Translations under genes and position numbers: made by a program
The notes under the pieces: model-generated
The model's input: only the letters and a program-made list of their open reading frames with translations
Databases searched by the model: none
Told to the model about the DNA's origin: nothing
Source of the DNA: Proteus appendicitidis
GTDB taxonomy: Bacteria; Pseudomonadota; Gammaproteobacteria; Enterobacterales; Enterobacteriaceae
Direction: 5' to 3'
Length of the DNA: 64,000 nt
Assembly: GCF_030271835.1 (NCBI RefSeq)
Contig: NZ_CP127389.1
Coordinates: forward strand, 3,136,001 to 3,200,000
Part shown: positions 38,469-46,327 of the stretch, one piece after another
Numbering within the stretch: position 1 is the first letter of the stretch
How the letters are laid out: each line of letters starts with the position of its first letter

Positions 38469-39448
38469 TCAACTAATTGACAAGGTACATGTACGGTATT
38501 TCTATGGTTTCGCTCTTGAATAATATGCAACGTTGCTTCTTTACCTAATTCATAATGAGGGAGTTGTACCGTCGTTAATGGTGGATAAAACAACTCTCCT
38601 GTACCAATCATATTATCGTATCCCAAAACAGCTACTTGCTCTGGAATACGTAACCCCATAGAAAGTAAAACTTGGTAAGCTAAAAATGCAATACGGTCAT
38701 TACCACAAATGAGAATATCGAAGTCAGCTTTTTGATGAACACAATGCTTTTTCAATATTTCAATCACATCACGATAGTGTTCATCTCCAAACATCATCGT
38801 ATATTGTTGTAGATCTGCCAATGGCAATCCAGCCTCTTGCCAAGCATCTTCAACGGCTTTACGACGAATAGGACCTGCAACAGATTCTTCAGGTATATAA
38901 AAGCACAAAGGGCGGCGATACCCTTTCTCGATAACTTTTTTCATCGCAAAATACTGCCCATGATAGTCATCGGGAATATAAGTTGGAAAAGCGTGCGTTT
39001 TATCCAAGCAGTTTGCTAACACTAAATTCTTATCAAGCAGCTTTTCATGTACGGTGATTTCACGCAACCCCATCGTGGTATAAATAATACCATCTGGGCG
39101 TTGAGCCAAAAGTTGCCAAATGGCATTTTCATAACAATCTTGTGCAGTCAAATTAACAACAAATGAACTCCAACCAAATTCTCTGGCGGTTTGTTCTATC
39201 GATAAAATCATTTCCACAGAAAATGGTGTCGTTGCAGTATCAATTGCCAGAACACCAATTGAGGATACCTTTGTTCCTTGACCACGAATTTTTCGTGCAG
39301 AATAATCTGGAACATAGTTAAGTTGATCAATCGCATTTTGGACTTGTTTCAGTGTTTCTGGTTTTAATAACTCAGGGTTATTAATCGCTCTTGAGACTGT
39401 CATCAAAGAAACGGATGCAAGTCGAGCTACATCTTTCAGTGACGCCAT
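38453..39448 (-). CDS. scrR: Sucrose operon repressor ScrR (LacI family)
   Basis: 331 residues. N-terminal LacI HTH SLKDVARLASVSLMTVSRAINNP (3-25) with hinge NYVPDYSARKIRGQG, then a periplasmic-binding-like effector domain (IYTTMGLRE, DILICGNDRIAFLAYQVL, VAVLGYDNMIGTGELFYPPLTTV). It should bind the two operators between scrK and scrB and be released by a fructose-type sugar. Own promoter region lies to its right. Confidence 0.88.
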   Translation of the reverse strand: MASLKDVARLASVSLMTVSRAINNPELLKPETLKQVQNAIDQLNYVPDYSARKIRGQGTKVSSIGVLAIDTATTPFSVEMILSIEQTAREFGWSSFVVNLTAQDCYENAIWQLLAQRPDGIIYTTMGLREITVHEKLLDKNLVLANCLDKTHAFPTYIPDDYHGQYFAMKKVIEKGYRRPLCFYIPEESVAGPIRRKAVEDAWQEAGLPLADLQQYTMMFGDEHYRDVIEILKKHCVHQKADFDILICGNDRIAFLAYQVLLSMGLRIPEQVAVLGYDNMIGTGELFYPPLTTVQLPHYELGKEATLHIIQERNHRNTVHVPCQLVERESI

Positions 39449-39916
39449 AGTATTGGCTCGGTTGGTTTATTAAAAAGGGTCAATAGAAATAAAGTGCTAT
39501 TTTACAAGAAGTAAAGTCAAAAAGCCACAAAGGGAATTGTATTGTAACCAAATTAGACTATTAATTACTTCATGGAAAAACACCTAAATATATTATTTTT
39601 TTTACTTATTAGATGAGTTTAATATAGTTAAAATCACTTACGAGAAAAAACTTAGTTACAATTAATAATAGTTATCTCATCCTTTCATTATAGAAATAAA
39701 TTATTCTTATCTATAAAATACAAATATTGAAACAAAACAAAGTTCTGATATTTTATCTATAATATAATGCAAAAGTATTAATCATTTTTAATTTGATATA
39801 TTCTGAATATGGCTCCGTTGCGTGAATGTTACCCTACACAAAAAACTTATAAATTAGTCAAATTTCGTTACTCACTCACTTTTAGTGTAAGAGAAGAGTA
39901 AAACCAGGAGCAACAT
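39449..39916. other. AT-rich spacer between scrR and the response-regulator gene
   Basis: 468 bp, very AT-rich. It must carry the divergent promoters of scrR and the response regulator. A short dyad TTACTCACTCACTTTTAGTGTAAG lies at about 39870-39893, and AGGAG (39907-39911) is the ribosome site of the following gene. No open reading frame of note was seen. Confidence 0.7.
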
Positions 39917-40552
39917 ATGGAATCAATAATCCACTTAATCACTTTTGAAGATGACAGTACAAAAGTTCAACTTAAAGCCGTTCTTTCTTCTTTAGCGGCT
40001 AATGTGAAAACCTATTCAAATGAACAGGCTTTCTTGAAATACTATTTTTCATCAACAAAAGGAGCACATAAAGAGTGCATCATAATTAATACAAAAAGTA
40101 GTGCAGCACCATCAATTGCACTGATTAAAGAACTCAACAAATTGAGAAACATCATTCCTGTTATTATTATTTCTGGGGATAGTTCCATTGAGAGTTGTCG
40201 TAGCGCATTTAAATCAGGAGCTTTTGAATATTTAACTCGTCCTCTAAATGTGAATGAGCTTCTTAATATTGTCTCGGAATCTTTCTTACATTATGAAAGT
40301 GAAGTTGAGCAATTCCGAACATATATATCTCTAAAAGATAAATTTGGTAAGTTATCTAATAGAGAAAAAGAGGTTATGGAGATGATCCTTGAAGGAAATA
40401 CGAGCAAAGAAGCAGCAGAAAAGCTTTCGTTATCGCCTCGTACAGTTGAAGTTCATCGTTCAAATATGTATACGAAATTGAAAATAAGATCACTACCACA
40501 ATTAGTTCAAGAGTATGATTTCTTTAAGAAATATGACTTAAGAGCAAACTAA
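39917..40552 (+). CDS. Orphan FixJ/NarL-type response regulator with degenerate receiver
   Basis: 211 residues. Receiver-like domain (1-125) followed by a LuxR-type HTH (about 140-197: LSNREKEVMEMILEGNTSKEAAEKLSLSPRTVEVH). The acidic pair E11-D12-D13 is present, but the phospho-accepting Asp at the end of beta-3 is N58 (IIIN58-TKSS) and the conserved Lys is Arg (LTR108-P), so normal phosphorylation looks impossible. No histidine kinase gene is nearby. AGGAG precedes ATG 39917. It is flanked by nearly 0.5 kb and 0.9 kb of AT-rich DNA. Target genes are unknown. Confidence 0.85.
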   Translation: MESIIHLITFEDDSTKVQLKAVLSSLAANVKTYSNEQAFLKYYFSSTKGAHKECIIINTKSSAAPSIALIKELNKLRNIIPVIIISGDSSIESCRSAFKSGAFEYLTRPLNVNELLNIVSESFLHYESEVEQFRTYISLKDKFGKLSNREKEVMEMILEGNTSKEAAEKLSLSPRTVEVHRSNMYTKLKIRSLPQLVQEYDFFKKYDLRAN

Positions 40553-41494
40553 TTTACAATGTGATTTCTATTTATCAATGGGTTGTATTATCTTGCCATA
40601 TAACGATATGACCTGTTTAATTTTCATTAATATTTATTAATGAAAAGAAGCTGTACTTCTAAAAACATTCTATTTTGGATGAATTACACCTAATATGGGA
40701 ATAATTAATACGCTAGACACCATTCTACGATAGAAAGGGCGGCAACTTATTTTGATGCCCCCTTTCATTTGGGTTCGTTTAATTTCAATTTAAAACACTT
40801 GTATATATTATTTTCATAATCGCTATTATTAATAACTATTATGATTGTTTTTTATTAATAATAGCAATATAAGAGTAGATGAAGCCCTTCATTTGATATA
40901 AATCATTTTTCACTTATTATAAAGATGATTATTCTCATTTCTAATTTCTCATTTTCTTTATTCTTATTTCACGAAGAAAATTATTAATGAGTAAAAAATA
41001 ATACAAAAGAAATCCCCGTCTCTTTTTTTATGCCCATTTAAAGACTATTTATGCGTTTTGATTTTCGATTTAAACAAAAAATTCCTTATAAGAAAATTCT
41101 AATAGAAGTGTTTTAATTACGATTATTTAAACAGTAAAATAAGAAATAATAATAATTATTTCCTTTTATACTCCCTTTTACTTAAGAAATTTATTCTCTT
41201 TATAGTTTAATTAATGTAATACATCATTTACCATTTCTACTTAATAACACTCTAATAAAGAGCATCATTAAATGATCAGAACATGTAAGTATAATTTACT
41301 AGCTTCAAATAGGTATTAACACCTAGAAAAACAAATGATTATTAATGATTGATTTACAGTCTTAATAAGAGCAAAACACGGAGGAATTAATCTGCATAAA
41401 AAAACATAAGTTAAACTTATACGTTTATTCTTATTTTCACTTTGACCAAATGCCCTTATGCTATAACCTCCTAACTCGCTTTTTACAAAGAAAA
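40553..41494. other. 942-bp AT-rich non-coding region
   Basis: No credible gene on either strand: the only longer frame (minus, 41316-41588) overlaps the next gene and has no ribosome site. By eye about one base in five is G or C in 40800-41400. One strong hairpin lies at 40733-40766. The right part must hold the promoter of the CDP-alcohol phosphotransferase gene. Confidence 0.7.
40733..40766. repeat. Strong GC-rich hairpin in the AT-rich gap
   Basis: GAAAGGG-C-GGCA (40733-40744) pairs with TGCCCCCTTTC (40756-40766) with one bulged C and an 11-nt loop. It is 180 bp after the response-regulator stop and is followed by ATTTGGG, so it is not a classical terminator. It may be part of a longer structured RNA or the end of the upstream transcript. 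Confidence 0.55.
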
Positions 41495-42157
41495 ATGAAC
41501 GCTCAAGATAAAAACCGCCGCCCAATAAAAGCAAGACAAACAAACTGGGCCACAAAGTGCAGCCGCTACTTACAACAAAAAGGGGCAACGCCTAACGGTA
41601 TTTCCGTGTTTAGTGTCGTATTTGCATTACTGGCAGGCTTCTCACTCTTTTGTGCCCTCTTTTATACATCTGGATTATTACGCTCAATTTTACTGATCCT
41701 TGGCGCTATCATGATCCAAGGTCGCCTCATTTGTAATTTACTCGATGGTATGGTTGCCGTAGAAGGAGGCATGAAAAGCCCTGTAGGGGCTGTCTATAAT
41801 GAATTACCAGACAGAATTGCCGATACTTTAATTATTTTGGGTGTCGGCTATGGGCTATCTTCTGACTTTTCTATGGCCATTACCTTGGGCTGGGTGGGTG
41901 CTTTTTTTGCAGTAATGACCGCTTATGTTCGTGTATTAGGTGGTGCTTGTGGGCTAGATCAACAATTTACAGGTCCCATGGCAAAACAACACCGAATGGC
42001 ATTATTAACCTCTGTTGCTGTTGTTGCTGCATTTATTCCCAATCTTTGGGGAATATGGCTCTTTTTTATTTCATTATGGATTATTATTTTAGGTTCAATG
42101 CTGACCACAATTTTCAGAACCCGTCGAATTTTACGGGATTTAGCACAAGGTGTCTGA
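41495..42157 (+). CDS. CDP-alcohol phosphatidyltransferase family protein (YnbA-like)
   Basis: 220 residues from ATG 41495 (MNAQDKNRRP), preceded by AAAGAAAA; in-frame ATG 41450 is less likely. Several membrane helices. The CDP-alcohol phosphotransferase motif DxxDGxxARx8GxxxDxxxD appears as N-LL-DG-MV-AV-x8-G-AVY-N-ELP-D: first and third Asp are Asn and the Arg is Val. E. coli YnbA, as I remember it, also has Asn at the first and third positions, so this seems to be a subfamily trait, but the Val is not shared. It should move a phosphatidyl or similar group onto an alcohol in the inner membrane. First gene of a three-gene cluster, 3 bp before the acyltransferase. Confidence 0.82.
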   Translation: MNAQDKNRRPIKARQTNWATKCSRYLQQKGATPNGISVFSVVFALLAGFSLFCALFYTSGLLRSILLILGAIMIQGRLICNLLDGMVAVEGGMKSPVGAVYNELPDRIADTLIILGVGYGLSSDFSMAITLGWVGAFFAVMTAYVRVLGGACGLDQQFTGPMAKQHRMALLTSVAVVAAFIPNLWGIWLFFISLWIIILGSMLTTIFRTRRILRDLAQGV

Positions 42158-42160
42158 TTA

Positions 42161-42883
42161 ATGAAAAATGGAAAACTTGCTTTAGATGCAAAAGTGGTAT
42201 CATCCGTCTTAGTCTCTATTTGTCGATTCTTAACAGGTATTCGCGCTAAACAAACCTCCCCTATTGCAAAAGATATACCTTGTATTTATTACGCTAACCA
42301 TTCAAGTCATCTTGATGGCTTAGTTATTTGGTCTTGTCTTGCACCCAATATTCGCCCTTATGTTCATCCCGTTGCCGCTGAAGATTATTGGAACAAAAAC
42401 CGCTTACGCCGTTATTTATCTCGTCGTATCTTTAGAGCCATTCTTATTCCTCGTCATGCTGCCAAAATGAATTTTCCACCAGAGGAAAATTCTTGCGAAG
42501 AGAGCGTAGAACAACCTGCGAATGACGCTGCATCATCAACACCAAATAAAGCCAATGCACTTGCTCTGATGCAAAATATTTTAGACCAAGGGGATTCTTT
42601 AATTATTTTTCCTGAGGGTACTCGAGGCAACGGCGAATCTATTCAAGATTTTAAAGCGGGTCTTTGGCATCTCTCTCGTAAAAATCCGGATGTGCAATTA
42701 GTCCCTATTTATCTGGAAAACTTAAATAGAGTTCTTCCTAAAGGCTCTCGCTTAGTTGTTCCTGTTATTTGCAGTGCAATTTTTGGCGCCCCTATTGGAG
42801 CCACTCATGAAAATGAAAGTAAACAAGAGTTTCTGGTAAGAGCAAAAAGTGCGTTAGAGGAGCTACACAATGGAACGTATTAA
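42161..42883 (+). CDS. 1-acyl-sn-glycerol-3-phosphate-type acyltransferase
   Basis: 240 residues, LPLAT/PlsC family. Block I N46-H47-S-S-H-L-D52 (NHxxxxD catalytic His/Asp) and block III FPEGTRG near residues 150-156 are intact, with VPIYLENLNRVLPKG after. An unusual low-complexity insertion rich in Glu/Ser/Asn (about 107-128, EENSCEESVEQPANDAASS) separates the two blocks. It should acylate a lysophosphatidate-like acceptor. It starts 3 bp after the previous gene and overlaps the next by 14 bp, so translation is coupled. Confidence 0.85.
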   Translation: MKNGKLALDAKVVSSVLVSICRFLTGIRAKQTSPIAKDIPCIYYANHSSHLDGLVIWSCLAPNIRPYVHPVAAEDYWNKNRLRRYLSRRIFRAILIPRHAAKMNFPPEENSCEESVEQPANDAASSTPNKANALALMQNILDQGDSLIIFPEGTRGNGESIQDFKAGLWHLSRKNPDVQLVPIYLENLNRVLPKGSRLVVPVICSAIFGAPIGATHENESKQEFLVRAKSALEELHNGTY

Positions 42884-43805
42884 TAACGAAGTTATCTGGA
42901 TCTTTATCGGGCTCTTCTCTTTCTTAATTATCGCCAGCATTATTGGTGCTATTTTAGCGGCAGTAAAAGGTCCTACATCCACTATTACGAATCTTAATTC
43001 AAGGATCAACGCGTGGTGGGTAATGTGTATTATTGCAGGTGTTGCCATAGGGATTGGAGCAATAGGTTCTGTTGTCCTCTTTACTATTATCTCATGGCTT
43101 GCATTACGCGAGCTGATTACCTTAACACCCACACATCGTGGTGATCATGAAGCGCTATTCTGGTGTTTCTTCGTTATATTGCCTATCCAATACATTCTTG
43201 TTGGTGTGCAATGGTACAACTTAATGGCGGTATTTATTCCAGTTTACGCCTTCTTATTAATACCAACTCGTATGGCACTTTCAGGTGATACTCACCACTT
43301 CTTAGAACGTATGGCAAAAGTGCAATGGAGCGTGATGATAGCAATTTATTGCCTAAGTTACGCACCCGCACTTTTAATGTTGCCAATTGAAGGTTTCGAA
43401 GGTCGTAATATCAATTTACTGCTATTCCTAATGATTGTGGTGCAAGTTTCTGATGTTCTTCAATATGTGTTTGGTAAATTATTTGGCAAACATCCTATCG
43501 TGCCTAAATTAAGTCCAAATAAAACAGTGGAAGGTTTTTTTGGTGGCATTATCTCCGCCAGCCTTATTGGCATGATGTTGTGGTGGGCAACACCTTTCTC
43601 ATGGTGGGCCGCATTTTTACTCTCTTTAGTCATTACATTGGCGGGTTTTGCGGGTGGTTTATGTATGTCTGCAATCAAAAGAGACAGCGGCGTAAAAGAT
43701 TTTGGTACGATGATCGAAGGTCATGGTGGCATGATGGATAGAATGGATTCCCTCTGCTTTGCAGCACCTATTTTCTTCCATGTTATTCGCTATTTTTACG
43801 TTTAA
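42870..43805 (+). CDS. CdsA-like phosphatidate cytidylyltransferase (YnbB-like)
   Basis: 311 residues with about eight membrane helices. The CDP-diglyceride synthase signature is complete at the C-terminus: SAIKRDSGVKDFGTMIEGHGGMMDRMDSL, with KLSPNKTVEGFFGG before it. It makes CDP-diacylglycerol from CTP and phosphatidate. This is unlikely to be the housekeeping cdsA: it resembles E. coli YnbB, and that gene also sits beside the CDP-alcohol transferase ynbA. It overlaps the acyltransferase gene by 14 bp. Confidence 0.87.
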   Translation: MERINNEVIWIFIGLFSFLIIASIIGAILAAVKGPTSTITNLNSRINAWWVMCIIAGVAIGIGAIGSVVLFTIISWLALRELITLTPTHRGDHEALFWCFFVILPIQYILVGVQWYNLMAVFIPVYAFLLIPTRMALSGDTHHFLERMAKVQWSVMIAIYCLSYAPALLMLPIEGFEGRNINLLLFLMIVVQVSDVLQYVFGKLFGKHPIVPKLSPNKTVEGFFGGIISASLIGMMLWWATPFSWWAAFLLSLVITLAGFAGGLCMSAIKRDSGVKDFGTMIEGHGGMMDRMDSLCFAAPIFFHVIRYFYV

Positions 43806-44147
43806 TTTTACGCTGTTTAATCAAAAGTAAACTGACCTATATAGATTAAAAAATAGATTAAAATATAGACTAACATGCCGATATTAAAACTATCGGCATG
43901 TTTATACACCCTATTTTTCTTATACCAATTTAATATCATAAATTGACTATCATTATATAAATTAAACATTTGTTTTAATTTTGGATTAAAAATCAATATT
44001 TTATCTTTTATATATAAATCAAATGATTAAATAAAACCATTACGAGTAAAGAGGTCTGATTTCTCTACTTTTTTATTTATAGTGATAGCCTAAAAGACCG
44101 CTATCTTTTACCCTAACGCCCCTTTTCATTTTAGATCCTTTACAATT
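43806..44147. other. Spacer between CdsA-like gene and CPBP protease gene
   Basis: 342 bp. A terminator lies at 43872-43903. Near the right end GATAGC (44084-44089) and GCTATC (44100-44105) followed by TTTT form a small attenuator-like hairpin 42 bp before the next ATG. The rest is AT-rich with no frame of interest. Confidence 0.65.
43872..43905 (+). terminator. Terminator after the phospholipid cluster
   Basis: AACATGCCGATA (43872-43883) pairs perfectly with TATCGGCATGTT (43891-43902) around TTAAAAC, followed by TTATA, 67 bp past the CdsA-like stop. Confidence 0.8.
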
Positions 44148-44969
44148 ATGATCACTTGGCTACTTCTTGCTTTTTCTTTGTTATTTTTGGGTTTCAATCG
44201 CACTCTTGCATTTATTACACTGATATTTACAACACTTAGCGCATTTATAACCGGTGTTATTACATGGCATACCTTGCCTGTTATTTTTAGTATTCTCTTA
44301 CTAGCATTCGCCTATTCTCGCTATAAAACACAGCCTCTACTTAGAGCAATTATCATTCTCGCACTTGTCATTATCGCCAGTGGATTAACTTTTCACCTTA
44401 TTCCTGGTTTTAACAATTTACGTTACCTTTCACATGCCATTATAGGGATGAAAAGCGCCCCTTTTTCTTTTTATTTAAATGCTGATAAAGCATTATTACC
44501 CTTTATTTTTCTGATCTTTATTCCTACGCTTTTTGTCTGCGCTCCATTAAAAAAAGCAAATAAATTACAGTGGACAATGCTCATTATTGCTATTCCTGCA
44601 TTGTTATTGATCGCTGTAAAACTAGGGGGATTAGCAATTGAATTGCATTTACCATCATGGTTACCTGCCTTTATTCTTGCGAACCTCTTTTTTGTATCAC
44701 TTGCTGAAGAAGCATTATTTAGAGGTGTCATTCAGCAAACATTATCACGCTATCTACCTCCTTATGTTGCTCTACTAATAGCAGCTATTATCTTTGGTTT
44801 AGCACATTTCGCAGGGGGAATATTGCTCGTTGTTTTTGCTTCACTCGCGGGAATTATTTATGGGTTAGCTTGGATGTGGAGTGGTCGGCTCTGGGTTTCA
44901 ACACTATTTCACTTTGCACTTAATCTGACTCATCTGCTCTTTTTTACTTACCCATTTAAAATAGCCTAA
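44148..44969 (+). CDS. CPBP-family intramembrane metalloprotease
   Basis: 273 residues, strongly hydrophobic with about eight membrane helices. The ABI/CPBP motifs are complete: E187-E188-A-L-F-R192 (EExxxR), F-G-L-A-H220 (FxxxH) and H255-F-A-L-N. Bacterial members include CAAX-type proteases and bacteriocin-immunity proteins; nothing nearby shows the substrate. No strong ribosome site is seen before ATG 44148. No terminator-grade hairpin directly follows; a GGAT-T5-ATCC element lies at about 44995. Confidence 0.83.
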   Translation: MITWLLLAFSLLFLGFNRTLAFITLIFTTLSAFITGVITWHTLPVIFSILLLAFAYSRYKTQPLLRAIIILALVIIASGLTFHLIPGFNNLRYLSHAIIGMKSAPFSFYLNADKALLPFIFLIFIPTLFVCAPLKKANKLQWTMLIIAIPALLLIAVKLGGLAIELHLPSWLPAFILANLFFVSLAEEALFRGVIQQTLSRYLPPYVALLIAAIIFGLAHFAGGILLVVFASLAGIIYGLAWMWSGRLWVSTLFHFALNLTHLLFFTYPFKIA

Positions 44970-45354
44970 TCGATTTTTTTTCTTATCTTATCGAAGGATT
45001 TTTTATCCTGATTTTCACCACCTTTTACTGACATCTTATCTTCATCAGTAAAAGGATGAGTGAAACGTGAAAGCAATCACACAAATAGAATACAGATATT
45101 CTTATTTGCGCCCATCATCCGATGAAATTTTTGTTAGTATGCTTTGTCGCTTATCTATAAATAATCAAAACTTCATACGGCAAACAACAATAAGCCGAAA
45201 ATAATAACATCCATTAACACGATAAGAAGTTGTCTTACTTCGCGGTATAGACCTCAGGAAAAATAGGTAAGCTTTGCTCTGTTTGCTTTGTTTTCTTTTT
45301 TTAGTTCAGCATTATCTGCTGAGAATTTGCCTCTTTCGCCATCAGGACAAAAAT
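44970..45354. other. Spacer upstream of the AllS-like regulator
   Basis: 385 bp. It holds an 11-bp inverted repeat, CCTTTTACTGA (45021-45031) and TCAGTAAAAGG (45045-45055), without a T run, which could be an operator or an mRNA structure. The ribosome site AGGA (45342-45345) of the regulator is at the right end. The frame upstream of 45355 is open but its sequence is not LysR-like. Confidence 0.65.
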
Positions 45355-46269
45355 ATGTTAGACCAAGAAATGATCCGCACTTTTATACAAGTCGCCGACT
45401 GCCAAAGTTTTACCAAAGCAGCCGATATGCTTCATAAAACATCAGCCGCAATTAGTTACCGTATAAAAACATTAGAAGAAAATATCGGCACCCAACTTTT
45501 TAATCGCACCACAAGAACCGTGACACTCACGCCAGCGGGCGAATATCTCTTAGAAAAATGTCGTCAATGGATTGTATGGCTAGAATCAATGCCTGTAGAA
45601 CTTCAACAAATGAACGCGGGTGTCGAGCATCAGGTCAATATTGTCATTAATAATCTGCTTTATGATCGCACTGCGGTTGCCAGTATGCTGGCTTGTCTTC
45701 ATCAACGTTTTCCGTCTACCCAATTTCATATTACTCGCCAAGTCTATATGGGCGTTTGGGATGCGCTTATTAATGAAGATTACCATTTTGCTATCGGTGT
45801 TACGGGTAATGAATCCCTTAAGAATAATATTAACATTTGTGCGATGGGCGAAATTCAATGGCAATTTGTTGTCGCGCCTAATCATCCTTTAGCCAATATC
45901 AGTGGTGTATTAAGTGATGATCAAATGCGTATGTATTCTGCTGTAAACGTCGAAGATACGTCTCGCCATCTTTCTAAACGCACTGCATGGCGCTTATCGG
46001 GTCAGCACGAGATCCGTGTACCTGATTTACACACCAAATTAGCCTGTCACTTAAAAGGCGTAGGAATAGGATTTTTGCCATTAAGTTTATGCAAACCCCT
46101 GATTGATAGCGGGCAGTTAATTGCGAAAGAAGTGAAAAATCGCCGTCATAACTCTCCCCTTTCATTAGCATGGTGTGAAGATAAAAAAGGCGCGGTAGTC
46201 AGTTATTTAGTGGAGTTGTTTAAGCAAAATCATCCGAGTGTGCAATCGTTTTACGCTCCTTTAAATTAA
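45355..46269 (+). CDS. allS: LysR-family regulator, AllS-like
   Basis: 304 residues from ATG 45355 (AGGA ten bases upstream). LysR HTH at 4-62 (IRTFIQVADCQSFTKAADMLHKTSAAISYRIKTLEE) and an effector domain with stretches I recognise from E. coli AllS: LESMPVELQQ, VNIVINNLLY, TQFHITRQVYMGVWDALI, GVGIGFLPLSLC and SPLSLAW. AllS activates the allantoin-utilisation genes allD-ylbA in E. coli. Here it converges on the fdrA-ylbE-ylbF-carbamate kinase operon, which in E. coli is also an all-cluster neighbour. Inducer here unknown. Confidence 0.85.
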   Translation: MLDQEMIRTFIQVADCQSFTKAADMLHKTSAAISYRIKTLEENIGTQLFNRTTRTVTLTPAGEYLLEKCRQWIVWLESMPVELQQMNAGVEHQVNIVINNLLYDRTAVASMLACLHQRFPSTQFHITRQVYMGVWDALINEDYHFAIGVTGNESLKNNINICAMGEIQWQFVVAPNHPLANISGVLSDDQMRMYSAVNVEDTSRHLSKRTAWRLSGQHEIRVPDLHTKLACHLKGVGIGFLPLSLCKPLIDSGQLIAKEVKNRRHNSPLSLAWCEDKKGAVVSYLVELFKQNHPSVQSFYAPLN

Positions 46270-46297
46270 AAAGGCAAACCGAAGTTTGCCCTTTTAC
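46267..46297. terminator. Bidirectional terminator between allS and the MFS gene
   Basis: AAAAGGCAAAC (46269-46279) pairs with GTTTGCCCTTTT (46284-46295) with one bulged C, loop CGAA, flanked by A and T runs, between convergent genes. Confidence 0.85.
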
Positions 46298-46327
46298 TGT
46301 GTATTCAGTGACTATCTGAATAGCGTA

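Noticed and set aside
41316..41588. 90-residue minus-strand frame before the lipid cluster
   Set aside because: It overlaps the start of the CDP-alcohol phosphotransferase gene, has no ribosome site, and its sequence is typical of an antisense reading of AT-rich DNA.
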